NCBI GenBank assembly: GCA_034437215.1
Contig: DAOTVC010000036.1
Span: 1-46,603, forward strand
Length of the DNA stretch: 46,603 nt
Direction of reading: 5' to 3'
Origin: DAOTVC01 sp034437215
GTDB lineage: Bacteria > Chloroflexota > Anaerolineae > B4-G1 > SLSP01
Shown here: positions 23,602 to 31,490 of the stretch, in pieces
How the letters are laid out: each line of letters begins with the position of its first letter
Position numbering within the stretch: position 1 is the stretch's first letter
Translations under genes and position numbers: made by a program
Notes under the pieces: generated by a model
Told to the model about the DNA's origin: nothing
Seen by the model: only the letters and a program-made list of their open reading frames with translations
The model's database searches: none

Positions 23602-24548
23602 AGGGCGCGGAGGGTGCGGAGCCCGACTCTTCTCAGGAGCAGGCCATTCAGCAGGACGTGCCCACCTGGCCTCAAGATGGGGAGTGGTGGGAGGGGGGCA
23701 AACAGGTCATCACCGGCGACATCTTCGACCCCGAGCGTCTGGAGACGCCGATGGACCGGCTGGAGCGCTCCATCGGCGGGCGCCGCAGCCGCACGGTCAC
23801 GACGTTGAAGCGGGGGCGCTACGTCCGCTCGCGCCCCTCCCCCCGAGATCCCAGCGATCTGGCCCTCGACGCTACACTGCGAGCGGCCGCGCCCTATCAG
23901 AGGGCGCGCAAGGCCGAGGGTGGAGAGGGGCCGGCGCTGCGCCTGCGCTCGAAGGACTACCAGCGCAAGGTGCGCGTGCGCCGGGCGGCGAATCTTGTCC
24001 TCTTCGTCGTGGACGCCTCCTGGTCCATGGCGGTCGAGGAGCGGATGGAGGCCACCAAGGGGGCGATCTTCTCGCTCCTCACCGACGCCTACCAGCGCCG
24101 GGACCGGGTAGGGATGATTATCTTCCAGAAGGATCGGGCCACGCTCGTCCTGCCCCCTACCGGGAGCGTGGATCTGGCGCGCAAGCTGCTGGAGAATCTG
24201 CCCGTGGGGGGCAAGACCCCTCTCTCCGCAGGGCTCTACCTGACCCTGCAGACGGTACAGCAGGCGCTGAACCGCCATCCGGAGATCAAGCCCCTCGTGG
24301 TCATCCTCACCGACGGGGCCGGCAACGTCTCCATGGGCGATAATCCCCCCCAGGAGGAGGCCTACCTCATCGCCGAAGAGATCCAAGAGGCCCAGATTCC
24401 CACCCTCGTCATCAACATGGAGGCCGAGCGCTTCGATCAGGGGCTGGCCCAAGCCCTGGCGGAGCACCTGGGCGCGCCCTGCTACACCCTCGAGGCCCTG
24501 CAGGCGGACGCGCTGGTCGATATGGTCCAGGATGAGCTGGAGCGGTAG
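23577..24548 (+). CDS. VWA (MIDAS) domain of chelatase subunit D, -1 frame continuation
   Basis: 323 residues from the slip point to the stop. An acidic linker (EEQEGAEGAEPDSSQEQ) leads to the ChlD/BchD C-terminal region and a VWA domain with a complete MIDAS: DASWS (DxSxS), the Thr in GGKTPLSAG and the Asp in ILTDGAGN. Joined to the upstream ATPase by a -1 shift it gives a protein of about 694 aa. That is the size and order (AAA, acidic linker, VWA) of known fused ChlID-type subunits. If translated separately, the only start is a GTG at 23658 with a poor SD. It is thus probably made by recoding, or the A-run contains a sequencing error. Confidence 0.85.
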   Translation, partial: SLTLPEEQEGAEGAEPDSSQEQAIQQDVPTWPQDGEWWEGGKQVITGDIFDPERLETPMDRLERSIGGRRSRTVTTLKRGRYVRSRPSPRDPSDLALDATLRAAAPYQRARKAEGGEGPALRLRSKDYQRKVRVRRAANLVLFVVDASWSMAVEERMEATKGAIFSLLTDAYQRRDRVGMIIFQKDRATLVLPPTGSVDLARKLLENLPVGGKTPLSAGLYLTLQTVQQALNRHPEIKPLVVILTDGAGNVSMGDNPPQEEAYLIAEEIQEAQIPTLVINMEAERFDQGLAQALAEHLGAPCYTLEALQADALVDMVQDELER

Positions 24549-26556
24549 CGAGCACGACGAAGCTGCGATGCCCGAGGCCGTTGAGAGGGAGCGGCGGTGG
24601 GCGTGGCTGTGTATAGTGCTCCTGCTGGGGCTGCCCTTCGTGCTCTTCTGGCAGCTCTGGTGGCCCGTGCCGGAGCTGCGGCTGGGGTTTGCCCGGGGCG
24701 ATTTCGACGAGCAGGTATTGCCCATGCGCCGGTTCGCCGTTCAGGAATGGCGGGCGGGACGGCTCCCTCTGTGGGATTCCTTCACCATGGCCGGGCAGCC
24801 GGTGGTCCCCTCCAGCGTCTTCGAGACCTTCTACCCCCTGGGATTCTGGCAGCTGCTCTTCGCGGAACCGCCGCGTCTGGCGCTGGAGCTGGAGGCGGTC
24901 GCCCACCTGGGACTGGCGGGCGTCTTCGTCTATCTCTTCGTGCAGGAGCTCGCCGGGCGCCGCGACGCCGCCCTGCTCGCCGGGCTGGTCTTCAGCTGGG
25001 GCGGGCTGCTCACCTCGTGGCCCCCACTGCACTACCTCGTGCTGGAGACGATGGTCTGGCTGCCGGCGGGATTGTGGCTGCTGGAGCGGGGTTTGCAGCG
25101 CCGCTCCCTGCGTTGGGCGGTGCTGGCGGCGCTGCCCTACGGCCTGAGCCTCCTGGCGGGTCACGGGCAGACGGTGCTCTACAGCGCCTACCTCAGCGGG
25201 GCTTATCTCCTCTGGCGGAGTTACCGGCTGCGGCTCCCCTGGCGCTTCGTTCTTAGGGCTGCCGGCAGTGTGGGGCTGCTGACCCTGGGGATCGGGGCTG
25301 CGCAGTGGCTGCCGGCGGTGGAGATGGCGCGGCTTTCCCAGCGGACTGGCTGGTCCTACGCGGACGTGGCGCAGGGTTTTCAGCCGTCGGAGCTCCTGGG
25401 CCTGCTCCGCCCCAACCCCGAGGGGTGGTCGCCCCTCTACCTAGGGCTGCTGCCGCTGCTCCTGGCCCTCACCGCTCTTCTGTGGCGCGGGCGGCGCGAG
25501 GCGGGCTTCTGGTGGGGCGTTGTGCTCGTGGCGCTGCTCCTTTCGCTGGGGGGGAATGCTTTCCTCTACCCCCTGGCCTACCGCTTCCTGCCCGGCTTTT
25601 CTGCCTTCCGGCACCAGGAGCGGAGCGCCTATCTCGTCAGCTTCGGGTTGGCCGTGCTGGCGGCACTGGGATACGCGGGCCTGACGCGGCGTTGGCCCCA
25701 GCTGCGCCAAGGGTTCCCGCTGCTCTTCCTGCTCGTCGCCGTGGACCTCTACGCGGCGAACAACGGGGTGATTCTGGAGCGGGAGGCGCTGGCGGTCTCC
25801 TGCGCGCCCACGCCGGCGGTCGAGTTCTTGCGCGCGCAGCTCGGCGAGCCGGCCCGGCTCAACAGCGAGGGACTGCTGCCGGGCGGCGGGAATGCGGGGA
25901 TGGTTCACCGGCTCCGGGACGTCACGGGCAATAATCCCCTGCGCCTGGGAGGCTACGATCTGCTGCTGGAGCGCGTTCCCGAGGTGCGCTGGTGGCAGCT
26001 CTTCAACGTGGAGTATCTGGTCACCCGGCGGGAACTGGACTTTCCCGGCATCACGTTGCAGGCGGACTTTCCCGAGGAGGAGCTTCGCATCTACCATCTC
26101 GATCTGGGCGGGCAGGCGGTCTGGATCACCCACGAGGCCGTCGTCATGCCCGATCAGACGGAGGCCATTCGGGCTACCTCGGCGCTGGACATCATCGACA
26201 CAGCGACGACGGCGGTGCTGGAGCGCGCGCCCGTGCCCGCGCCGGAGCCGGCGATGGGGCCGGAGAGGGCGCGGATCACGACCTTCGCCCCCCAGCGTGT
26301 GGCGGCGGAGGTGTTGCTGCGCGCGCCCGGGGTGGTTGTCTTCAGCGAGGTTGATTATCCCGGCTGGGTGCTCATCGCCAACGGGGAGCGGGTGAAGACA
26401 CTGCGGGCCTTCGGCCTGCTGCGCGCCGTCGCTCTGCCGGCGGGCGAGTGGGAGCTCGAGTGGCGCTTCCGCCCGGTGAGCGTCTACGTGGGCCTGGGGC
26501 TGACGGTGGCGACGGTGGTGGGCCTGTTGTGGGCGTATAAGCGAGTGAGAATCTGA
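24532..26556 (+). CDS. YfhO-family polytopic membrane protein (GT-C-like), first copy
   Basis: 674 aa. Many hydrophobic segments between about 22 and 425 (for example WLCIVLLLGLPFVLFWQLWW and LAVLAALGYAGL). The luminal-loop signature FDEQVLPMRRFAVQEWRAG and PLWDSFTMAGQP is typical of YfhO/GT-C-type glycosyltransferases using lipid-linked sugars. The extracellular C-terminal part carries RLNSEGLLPGGGN and SEVDYPGWVLIANGERV, and the chain ends in one more membrane helix. It is paralogous to the 27114-29345 product. The start at 24532 overlaps the VWA gene by 17 nt; an ATG at 24568 is an alternative, and neither has a strong SD. Acceptor and sugar are unknown. Confidence 0.85.
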   Translation: MSWSGSEHDEAAMPEAVERERRWAWLCIVLLLGLPFVLFWQLWWPVPELRLGFARGDFDEQVLPMRRFAVQEWRAGRLPLWDSFTMAGQPVVPSSVFETFYPLGFWQLLFAEPPRLALELEAVAHLGLAGVFVYLFVQELAGRRDAALLAGLVFSWGGLLTSWPPLHYLVLETMVWLPAGLWLLERGLQRRSLRWAVLAALPYGLSLLAGHGQTVLYSAYLSGAYLLWRSYRLRLPWRFVLRAAGSVGLLTLGIGAAQWLPAVEMARLSQRTGWSYADVAQGFQPSELLGLLRPNPEGWSPLYLGLLPLLLALTALLWRGRREAGFWWGVVLVALLLSLGGNAFLYPLAYRFLPGFSAFRHQERSAYLVSFGLAVLAALGYAGLTRRWPQLRQGFPLLFLLVAVDLYAANNGVILEREALAVSCAPTPAVEFLRAQLGEPARLNSEGLLPGGGNAGMVHRLRDVTGNNPLRLGGYDLLLERVPEVRWWQLFNVEYLVTRRELDFPGITLQADFPEEELRIYHLDLGGQAVWITHEAVVMPDQTEAIRATSALDIIDTATTAVLERAPVPAPEPAMGPERARITTFAPQRVAAEVLLRAPGVVVFSEVDYPGWVLIANGERVKTLRAFGLLRAVALPAGEWELEWRFRPVSVYVGLGLTVATVVGLLWAYKRVRI

Positions 26557-26644
26557 CCGCTGACGGCTGACGGCTGACGGCTGGCGGCTGACCGCTGACG
26601 GCTGGCGGCTGACCGCTGACGGCTGACGGCTGATCGCTGACGAG
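26554..26644. repeat. Degenerate heptamer tandem array (TGACGGC family)
   Basis: Twelve consecutive 7-bp units plus a partial one, variants TGACGGC, TGACCGC, TGGCGGC and TGATCGC. The stop codon of the preceding YfhO gene is the TGA of the first unit, and the array ends at the SD of pncC. Such short tandem repeats are common between genes in some Chloroflexota and cyanobacteria. Confidence 0.9.
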
Positions 26645-26649
26645 GAGGG

Positions 26650-27117
26650 ATGATGCAAGAGGCAGTGGAGATAGGAGAAGGATTGCGGGCGCGGGGCTGG
26701 CGGCTGGCGGTGGCGGAATCCTGTACCGGTGGGCTGCTGGGTTATCAGATCACCCGCGTGCCGGGCGCTTCCGACTACTTCGTCGGGGGCGTGATCGCCT
26801 ACGCGGACGAGATCAAGCGGCAGCTTCTGGGCGTTTCCGAGGCGACGCTCCTGCGGGAGGGCGCGGTCAGCGAGGCGGTGGCGGCGCAGATGGCGGAGGG
26901 GGTGCGGGCCTTGACGGGAGCCGAGGTCGCGTTGAGCGTCACCGGCATCGCGGGGCCTGGCGGCGGGACGGCGGAGAAGCCCGTCGGCCTGACCTTTGTC
27001 GGGTTGGCGACCCCGGAGGGGACGCGGGTGCGGCGTTATCTCTGGGAGGGGGATCGGGAGGCGAATCAGCGCGCTTCGGTGCGCGCCGCGCTGCACCGGC
27101 TGCTGGAGGCGTTGTGA
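26650..27117 (+). CDS. pncC: Nicotinamide-nucleotide amidase (CinA C-terminal type)
   Basis: 155 aa, the normal stand-alone size. Hallmarks: AVAESCTGGLLGYQITRVPG with the Ser/Thr catalytic region, FVGGVIAYADEIKRQLLGV, and SVTGIAGPGGGTAEKPVGLTF. It removes the amide of NMN to give nicotinate mononucleotide in pyridine-nucleotide recycling. Two ATGs (26650, 26653); the second is better spaced from gaggaggg. The stop overlaps the GTG of the second YfhO gene (GTGA), indicating coupling. Confidence 0.92.
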   Translation: MMQEAVEIGEGLRARGWRLAVAESCTGGLLGYQITRVPGASDYFVGGVIAYADEIKRQLLGVSEATLLREGAVSEAVAAQMAEGVRALTGAEVALSVTGIAGPGGGTAEKPVGLTFVGLATPEGTRVRRYLWEGDREANQRASVRAALHRLLEAL

Positions 27118-29345
27118 GGGCGAGGCGCAAGGAGCACCTGCTCACGGCGGGCCTCTTTCTGCTGCTGGTGCTCTTCTACTACTGGCGGCTCATCACCCCG
27201 GAGCTCGCGGACCGCGCGGTCCTCGTCGACAGTGATTTCAACCTTCAGCACTATCCCTGGTATCGCTACGTCTACGAGAGCTGGCGCCGGTTGCGTATCC
27301 CTCTCTGGAACCCCCATCTCAACGGCGGGCAGCCCGGGCTGGCCGATCCGCAGGTGGCGGCCCTCTATCCGCCCGGCCTGTTGCTCTACGCCCTGCTGGC
27401 GCTGCTGGGCTTGCCCCTCACCACCGGCGCCATGGAGCTGTTCATCTTCCTGCACCTGACGCTGGCGGGTTACTTCACCTATCGCCTGACCCGGCGGATC
27501 ACCGGCAGCTGGTGGGGTGGGGTCACGGCGGGCATCATCTTCGCCTTCAGCGGCTACTGCGCCACCTTCGCCCCCATCCAGATCCCCGTGTTGCAGGTGG
27601 TGACGTGGCTCCCCCTGCTCCTTCTGCTGCTCGACCGGGCCTGGGAGAGGCGGCGGCTGCTGGACTACGGGCTTACGGGGGTCGTCTTTGCCCTGGCGAT
27701 CCTCGGCGGGCATCCTCAGTGGCTCATCTACACGGTCTACGTGGCCCTCTTCTTCTTCCTCTTCCGCACGCTGGAGCGGGGTGGGCCGTGGCGCTCGCAC
27801 CTCAAGGTGTGGGGTGGGCTGGTGGGCAGTCTGGCCTACGGCGTGCTGCTCTCTGCTGCGCAGCTGCTGCCGACGGTGGAGCTCTTCCTCCATTCGCAGC
27901 GGGCCGAGGAGCTGAGCCGGGAGTTCGTCTCGGCGGGATTGCCACCGGCCCAGCTGCCCGGCCTGGTGCTCTCGCAGGGCATCAGCCAGCCCCTGATCTT
28001 CGTCGGAGCGGTCGCCGTGCTCCTGGCGGGTTTCGGGCTGTTGACGGCGTGGCGGCGGGCCAGAATCTGGGGTGCGGTGGCGCTGGCGGCGCTGCTCATC
28101 GCCTTCGGCGGGGATACCATCGTTTACACGCTGCTCTACATTCTGCTGCCCGGCTTCAGCCTGGTGCGGGATCAGTACCGGATCTGGTACGTGCTGGTGC
28201 TGGCGGTGGCGGTGCTGGCAGGTTTCGGCGTGGCACGGTTGGAAGCCGAAGCTGCGGGCAAGGAGCCGCGCGCCTTGGCGCCGGCGCTGCGCCGGGGCGC
28301 GCTCTGGCTGCTGGGCGGCGCGGGCGCCGGACTGTGGTTGCTCTGGCTGGGGGTGAATGCGGCCCCGCCGGTCCAGGCAGCCGCGCTTCTGGACGCCTTG
28401 GGATTACTCTCTGTCGTGCTGGCGCTCTTCGCCGGGGTATTGACCCTGCTCTCGCGCCGTCTGGCCCCGCTGCCGGTGGCGCTGGGGATGCTGGTGAGCG
28501 TGCTCGTCCTGGAGCTCTTCAGCCCCATGCCGCACTTTGTGCTGCGGGATGCGCCCCCCGAGGGCCTCTTCCCCATCACGCCGGTGGTGGCGACGCTTCA
28601 GGCGGGGCGCGCGGAGCTGGCGCGGGTGAGCAGCGAGGGCTTGCTCCCCGGCGGACCCAATTCGGCGGCGGTGTACGGTCTGGAGGACGTGCTGGGGTAC
28701 ACGCCCCTGCGCCTGCAACACCGGGTGGATTTTGAGGAGCGCGCGGGCCTGGACGAGCTGGCTCTGTGGGGGCACTTCAATGTGCGCTACGTGCTGACGA
28801 CGCGCGATTTCGGCGACGACGGGCGCTTCGCCCTGCTCGCCGGTGAGGGGGAGAGCAGGCTCTACGGCTTCTGGGGGGACGAACATCTGCCCCGCGCCCG
28901 CATCGTTCACCGGGCGGTGGTCGTGCCGGAGGCGGAGGTGTGGGAGGCGGTGAGGGCTCACGACCCCCGGCGCGAGGTGGTGCTGGTCGCAGCGCCGCCC
29001 TTCTCCTTGTCCGAGGGGGAGAGCTGCGAGAGTGCCGTGACCGTCGCGAGCCACCGCCCCAACGCCATTACCCTGGAGGCGGATGCCGGCTGCGAGGGCC
29101 TGCTCGTCCTCAGCGAGATCGACTATCCCGGCTGGCGGGCGTACGTGAATGGGGAGCGTGTGCCGGTGCTGCGCGCCAACGGCGCCTTCCGGGCCCTTCC
29201 CCTGCGGGCCGGAGCGCGACAGCGGGTGGTGCTGCGTTTCGTGCCCCTGAGCTTCTGGGGGGGGGCGCTCCTATCGCTGCTCGCGGTGCTGGGCGGTGGC
29301 GTGGCGCTGCGACGTCAATCTTCCTCATCCTGCTCTGCAGCTTGA
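27114..29345 (+). CDS. YfhO-family polytopic membrane protein, second copy
   Basis: 743 aa from GTG 27114, which overlaps the pncC stop. About a dozen hydrophobic segments lie between residues 10 and 480, with the family signature SDFNLQHYPWYRYVYESWRR and PLWNPHLNGGQPGLADPQ early on. The extracytoplasmic tail (RVSSEGLLPGGPNSAAVYGL, SEIDYPGWRAYVNGERVPVL) is clearly related to the first copy. Probably a GT-C-type enzyme using a lipid-linked sugar donor for envelope glycans or glycoproteins. The 3' end overlaps the convergent MBL gene by 31 bp. Confidence 0.85.
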   Translation: MRARRKEHLLTAGLFLLLVLFYYWRLITPELADRAVLVDSDFNLQHYPWYRYVYESWRRLRIPLWNPHLNGGQPGLADPQVAALYPPGLLLYALLALLGLPLTTGAMELFIFLHLTLAGYFTYRLTRRITGSWWGGVTAGIIFAFSGYCATFAPIQIPVLQVVTWLPLLLLLLDRAWERRRLLDYGLTGVVFALAILGGHPQWLIYTVYVALFFFLFRTLERGGPWRSHLKVWGGLVGSLAYGVLLSAAQLLPTVELFLHSQRAEELSREFVSAGLPPAQLPGLVLSQGISQPLIFVGAVAVLLAGFGLLTAWRRARIWGAVALAALLIAFGGDTIVYTLLYILLPGFSLVRDQYRIWYVLVLAVAVLAGFGVARLEAEAAGKEPRALAPALRRGALWLLGGAGAGLWLLWLGVNAAPPVQAAALLDALGLLSVVLALFAGVLTLLSRRLAPLPVALGMLVSVLVLELFSPMPHFVLRDAPPEGLFPITPVVATLQAGRAELARVSSEGLLPGGPNSAAVYGLEDVLGYTPLRLQHRVDFEERAGLDELALWGHFNVRYVLTTRDFGDDGRFALLAGEGESRLYGFWGDEHLPRARIVHRAVVVPEAEVWEAVRAHDPRREVVLVAAPPFSLSEGESCESAVTVASHRPNAITLEADAGCEGLLVLSEIDYPGWRAYVNGERVPVLRANGAFRALPLRAGARQRVVLRFVPLSFWGGALLSLLAVLGGGVALRRQSSSSCSAA

Positions 29346-30187
29346 CTCTCGAGCACCTCTTCCACGAGCCGCTGCAACCCCCGTCGAATCCGCTGTACCT
29401 TCTCCGATTTCTTGTTGGCGTCCGGAAAGAAGGTCTGCTGGATGTCGTTGGTCGCCTGGGCGAGCCCCTCACCGGCGTTCCCCTTGCGGGCGAGGGTGCG
29501 TGCGGTGCGGCGCATCACCCGGAGGTACTCCCGCTCGGGCTCCAGCTCGCCGCGGAGGATGACTGCCGGCCCTCGGCCGGGGACGATGCGCTGGATGGAG
29601 ATCCGGTTGGCCAGGGCACCGAGGGCGTTGAGCCACTCCTTGGAATCAGGCGTCCTTTCCATCACGGGAGGGGTATTGAGGGCCACGGTATCGCCGGCGA
29701 AGAGGACCTTCTCGTCGGGTACGAAGAGCCAGAGGCTGCCCGGCCCCGCGCCCGCGCCCACCTCCAGTTCCAGTGGGGGATTGCGCCGCTGCAGATACAT
29801 CCGGCAATTGGTCGAGAAGGTGACCTTGCGGCGTTTGACCTTGGCGAGTTCATCGGCGGCGTCGGGATAGCGCCCCTGAGCCTCCTGAAGGAGCTCCTGC
29901 CACTCCTTGTCCTCCAGTTCATTGAGGAAGCGCGCCGTCTCTTCCGCTGCTACGAGGGGCACCGCGTCGAAGTTCACCGCGCCCAATAGATGATCGGGTT
30001 GTGCGTCGGTGACGACCAGGTAACGGATGACGCCGCCGACCTCCTGGGCTTCGCGTAGCCAACTCCGCGCGTCAGCGGGACGCGGTGGGCTGTCCACCAC
30101 GAGGGCTCCTTCCTTCAGAATAATCAGACCGACGTTGTAGGGCTGGTAGCGATCTTCAACGAACACTCCGGGAACGATCTCTTGCAT
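29315..30187 (-). CDS. MBL-fold protein with degenerate metal motif
   Basis: 290 aa from ATG 30187 (MQEIVPGVFVEDRYQPYNVG), preferred over an upstream in-frame ATG because the fold starts here. The MBL pattern is clear (GLIILKEGALVVDSP, VLFAGDTVALN, IVPGRGPAV). The key HxHxDH motif, however, reads TDAQPDHLLG, so the first two His are lost and only Asp-His remains. The final His ligands are also not obvious. It therefore has at most a reduced metal site, and may be non-catalytic or use another mechanism. The C-terminal 80 residues are helical and charged, ending in an acidic tail (QAAEQDEED). The stop region overlaps the convergent YfhO gene. Confidence 0.82.
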   Translation of the reverse strand: MQEIVPGVFVEDRYQPYNVGLIILKEGALVVDSPPRPADARSWLREAQEVGGVIRYLVVTDAQPDHLLGAVNFDAVPLVAAEETARFLNELEDKEWQELLQEAQGRYPDAADELAKVKRRKVTFSTNCRMYLQRRNPPLELEVGAGAGPGSLWLFVPDEKVLFAGDTVALNTPPVMERTPDSKEWLNALGALANRISIQRIVPGRGPAVILRGELEPEREYLRVMRRTARTLARKGNAGEGLAQATNDIQQTFFPDANKKSEKVQRIRRGLQRLVEEVLESQAAEQDEED

Positions 30188-30282
30188 CTCCGTACCTTTC
30201 TCACCGAGCGGGTTGCTCACCAACCACGCTGCTGATGCTCTTGCTAACGGCACTGCTCGGGTAGCAGCGCGCTGGATCTCTG

Positions 30283-31482
30283 TCAGTGGGCGGTCCCGAC
30301 CGCTTGTTGTAGGGCGTCACGCACGGTGTCGGGCGCCGCAGGGGGTGCTCCTCCCTGCGCCATGACCGGGGAGCCGCCCCCGCGCCCGCCCAGTGCCCCC
30401 ACGGCCGCGCGGAGAATCTCCGCTGCGTTGCGGGCAGCCAGATCATCGCTGCGCGCGCAGACGACGCGCACGCCGTTCTCTCCCCCAGCCAGGAGGACGA
30501 GGGTCGCGGGGCGTTCGCGGAGGCGCGAAGCGAGCCCCTGCAGCTCCTCGAAGGGGCGTTCGGGCCAGTAGTGGACGAGAACGCGCTCTCCCTCCAGGGG
30601 CTCCAAAGCAGTCCAGAGCTCCTCCGCCTCCACGTCGAGGAGGGCATCGCGGGCCTTGTTCAACATGTACCGCATCTCGCGGCCCTCCTCTCGCAGGCGG
30701 ATCACCGCCCCGGGCAGCTGGTCCTGACCCACGGTCAGCTCCAGGCTGGCCTGTTGGAGGGTCTGCAGCGCGCGCCGGTAGTCCTCCAGCGCCCGTCTCC
30801 CGCAGACGAAGGTCACCCGCGTGCCGCCCTTGTAGCGCTCCACCCCGGTGATCTTGAGCATACCGATTTCGCCCGTGCGGGTGACGTGGGTGCCCCCGCA
30901 AGGGGTCGCATCGTAGCCCTCGACAGTTACCACGCGCACGTCCCCGGTGACCTGGGGATCGCGCCGCAGAGCCAGGCGTGCCAGCTCCTCCTCCGTCACG
31001 AAACGGGCCACCACCGGTCGGTCCTCCCAGACGATCCGGTTGACCTCGTCCTCGACCTTGAAGGCTGACTCCCGGCTCAACTCGGCAAAGTCGAGGTCGA
31101 GGGTGCTATCTGCGCTGCCGAGGTGGAAGCCGACGGTCGGGGCGTCCAGGAGGCGGATAAAGGCAGCCGAGAGGAGGTGTTGTCCGCTGTGCTGCTGCAT
31201 GTGATCGAAGCGGCGCTGCCAATCGATCTCACCCTGCACTTCGGTCACCCGCTCCGGCAGCCTCCGCTCCAATAGGTGCCAGACCTCGCCCGCATCGTTG
31301 GTCCAGACGTCGAGAACGCGCACGTCACCCAGCATCCCCAGATCGTGAGGTTGTCCTCCCGAAGTAGGGTAGAAGGGAGTTCGATCCAGACGGACGGCAG
31401 GTCCCCGCTCCGTCTCCTCTTTCTCCAGGATTCGTGCGGCAAAGCGGCGGCAGTAGGCGTCTGCGTAGTACAGTTTCGTCAT
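30283..31482 (-). CDS. AlaX-type alanyl-tRNA editing protein with DHHA1 domain
   Basis: 399 aa. The N-terminal part matches the AlaRS editing domain: LDRTPFYPTSGGQPHD, zinc ligands in HMQQHSGQHLLSAAF and TPCGGTHVTRTG. The C-terminal half is a DHHA1 domain with a Gly-rich end (GGRGGGSPVMAQGG). It lacks a catalytic aminoacylation core, so it should hydrolyse mischarged Ser- or Gly-tRNA-Ala in trans, backing up the AlaS at 12613. It lies 8 bp downstream of the histidine kinase gene and is probably co-transcribed with it. SD gagaggg. Confidence 0.92.
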   Translation of the reverse strand: MTKLYYADAYCRRFAARILEKEETERGPAVRLDRTPFYPTSGGQPHDLGMLGDVRVLDVWTNDAGEVWHLLERRLPERVTEVQGEIDWQRRFDHMQQHSGQHLLSAAFIRLLDAPTVGFHLGSADSTLDLDFAELSRESAFKVEDEVNRIVWEDRPVVARFVTEEELARLALRRDPQVTGDVRVVTVEGYDATPCGGTHVTRTGEIGMLKITGVERYKGGTRVTFVCGRRALEDYRRALQTLQQASLELTVGQDQLPGAVIRLREEGREMRYMLNKARDALLDVEAEELWTALEPLEGERVLVHYWPERPFEELQGLASRLRERPATLVLLAGGENGVRVVCARSDDLAARNAAEILRAAVGALGGRGGGSPVMAQGGAPPAAPDTVRDALQQAVGTAH

Positions 31483-31490
31483 AGTCCCTC

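Noticed and set aside
25441..27096. 551-codon minus-strand ORF containing repeated QPSAVSR
   Set aside because: The repeat is only the translation of the 26554-26644 heptamer array; the rest is antisense to YfhO and pncC.
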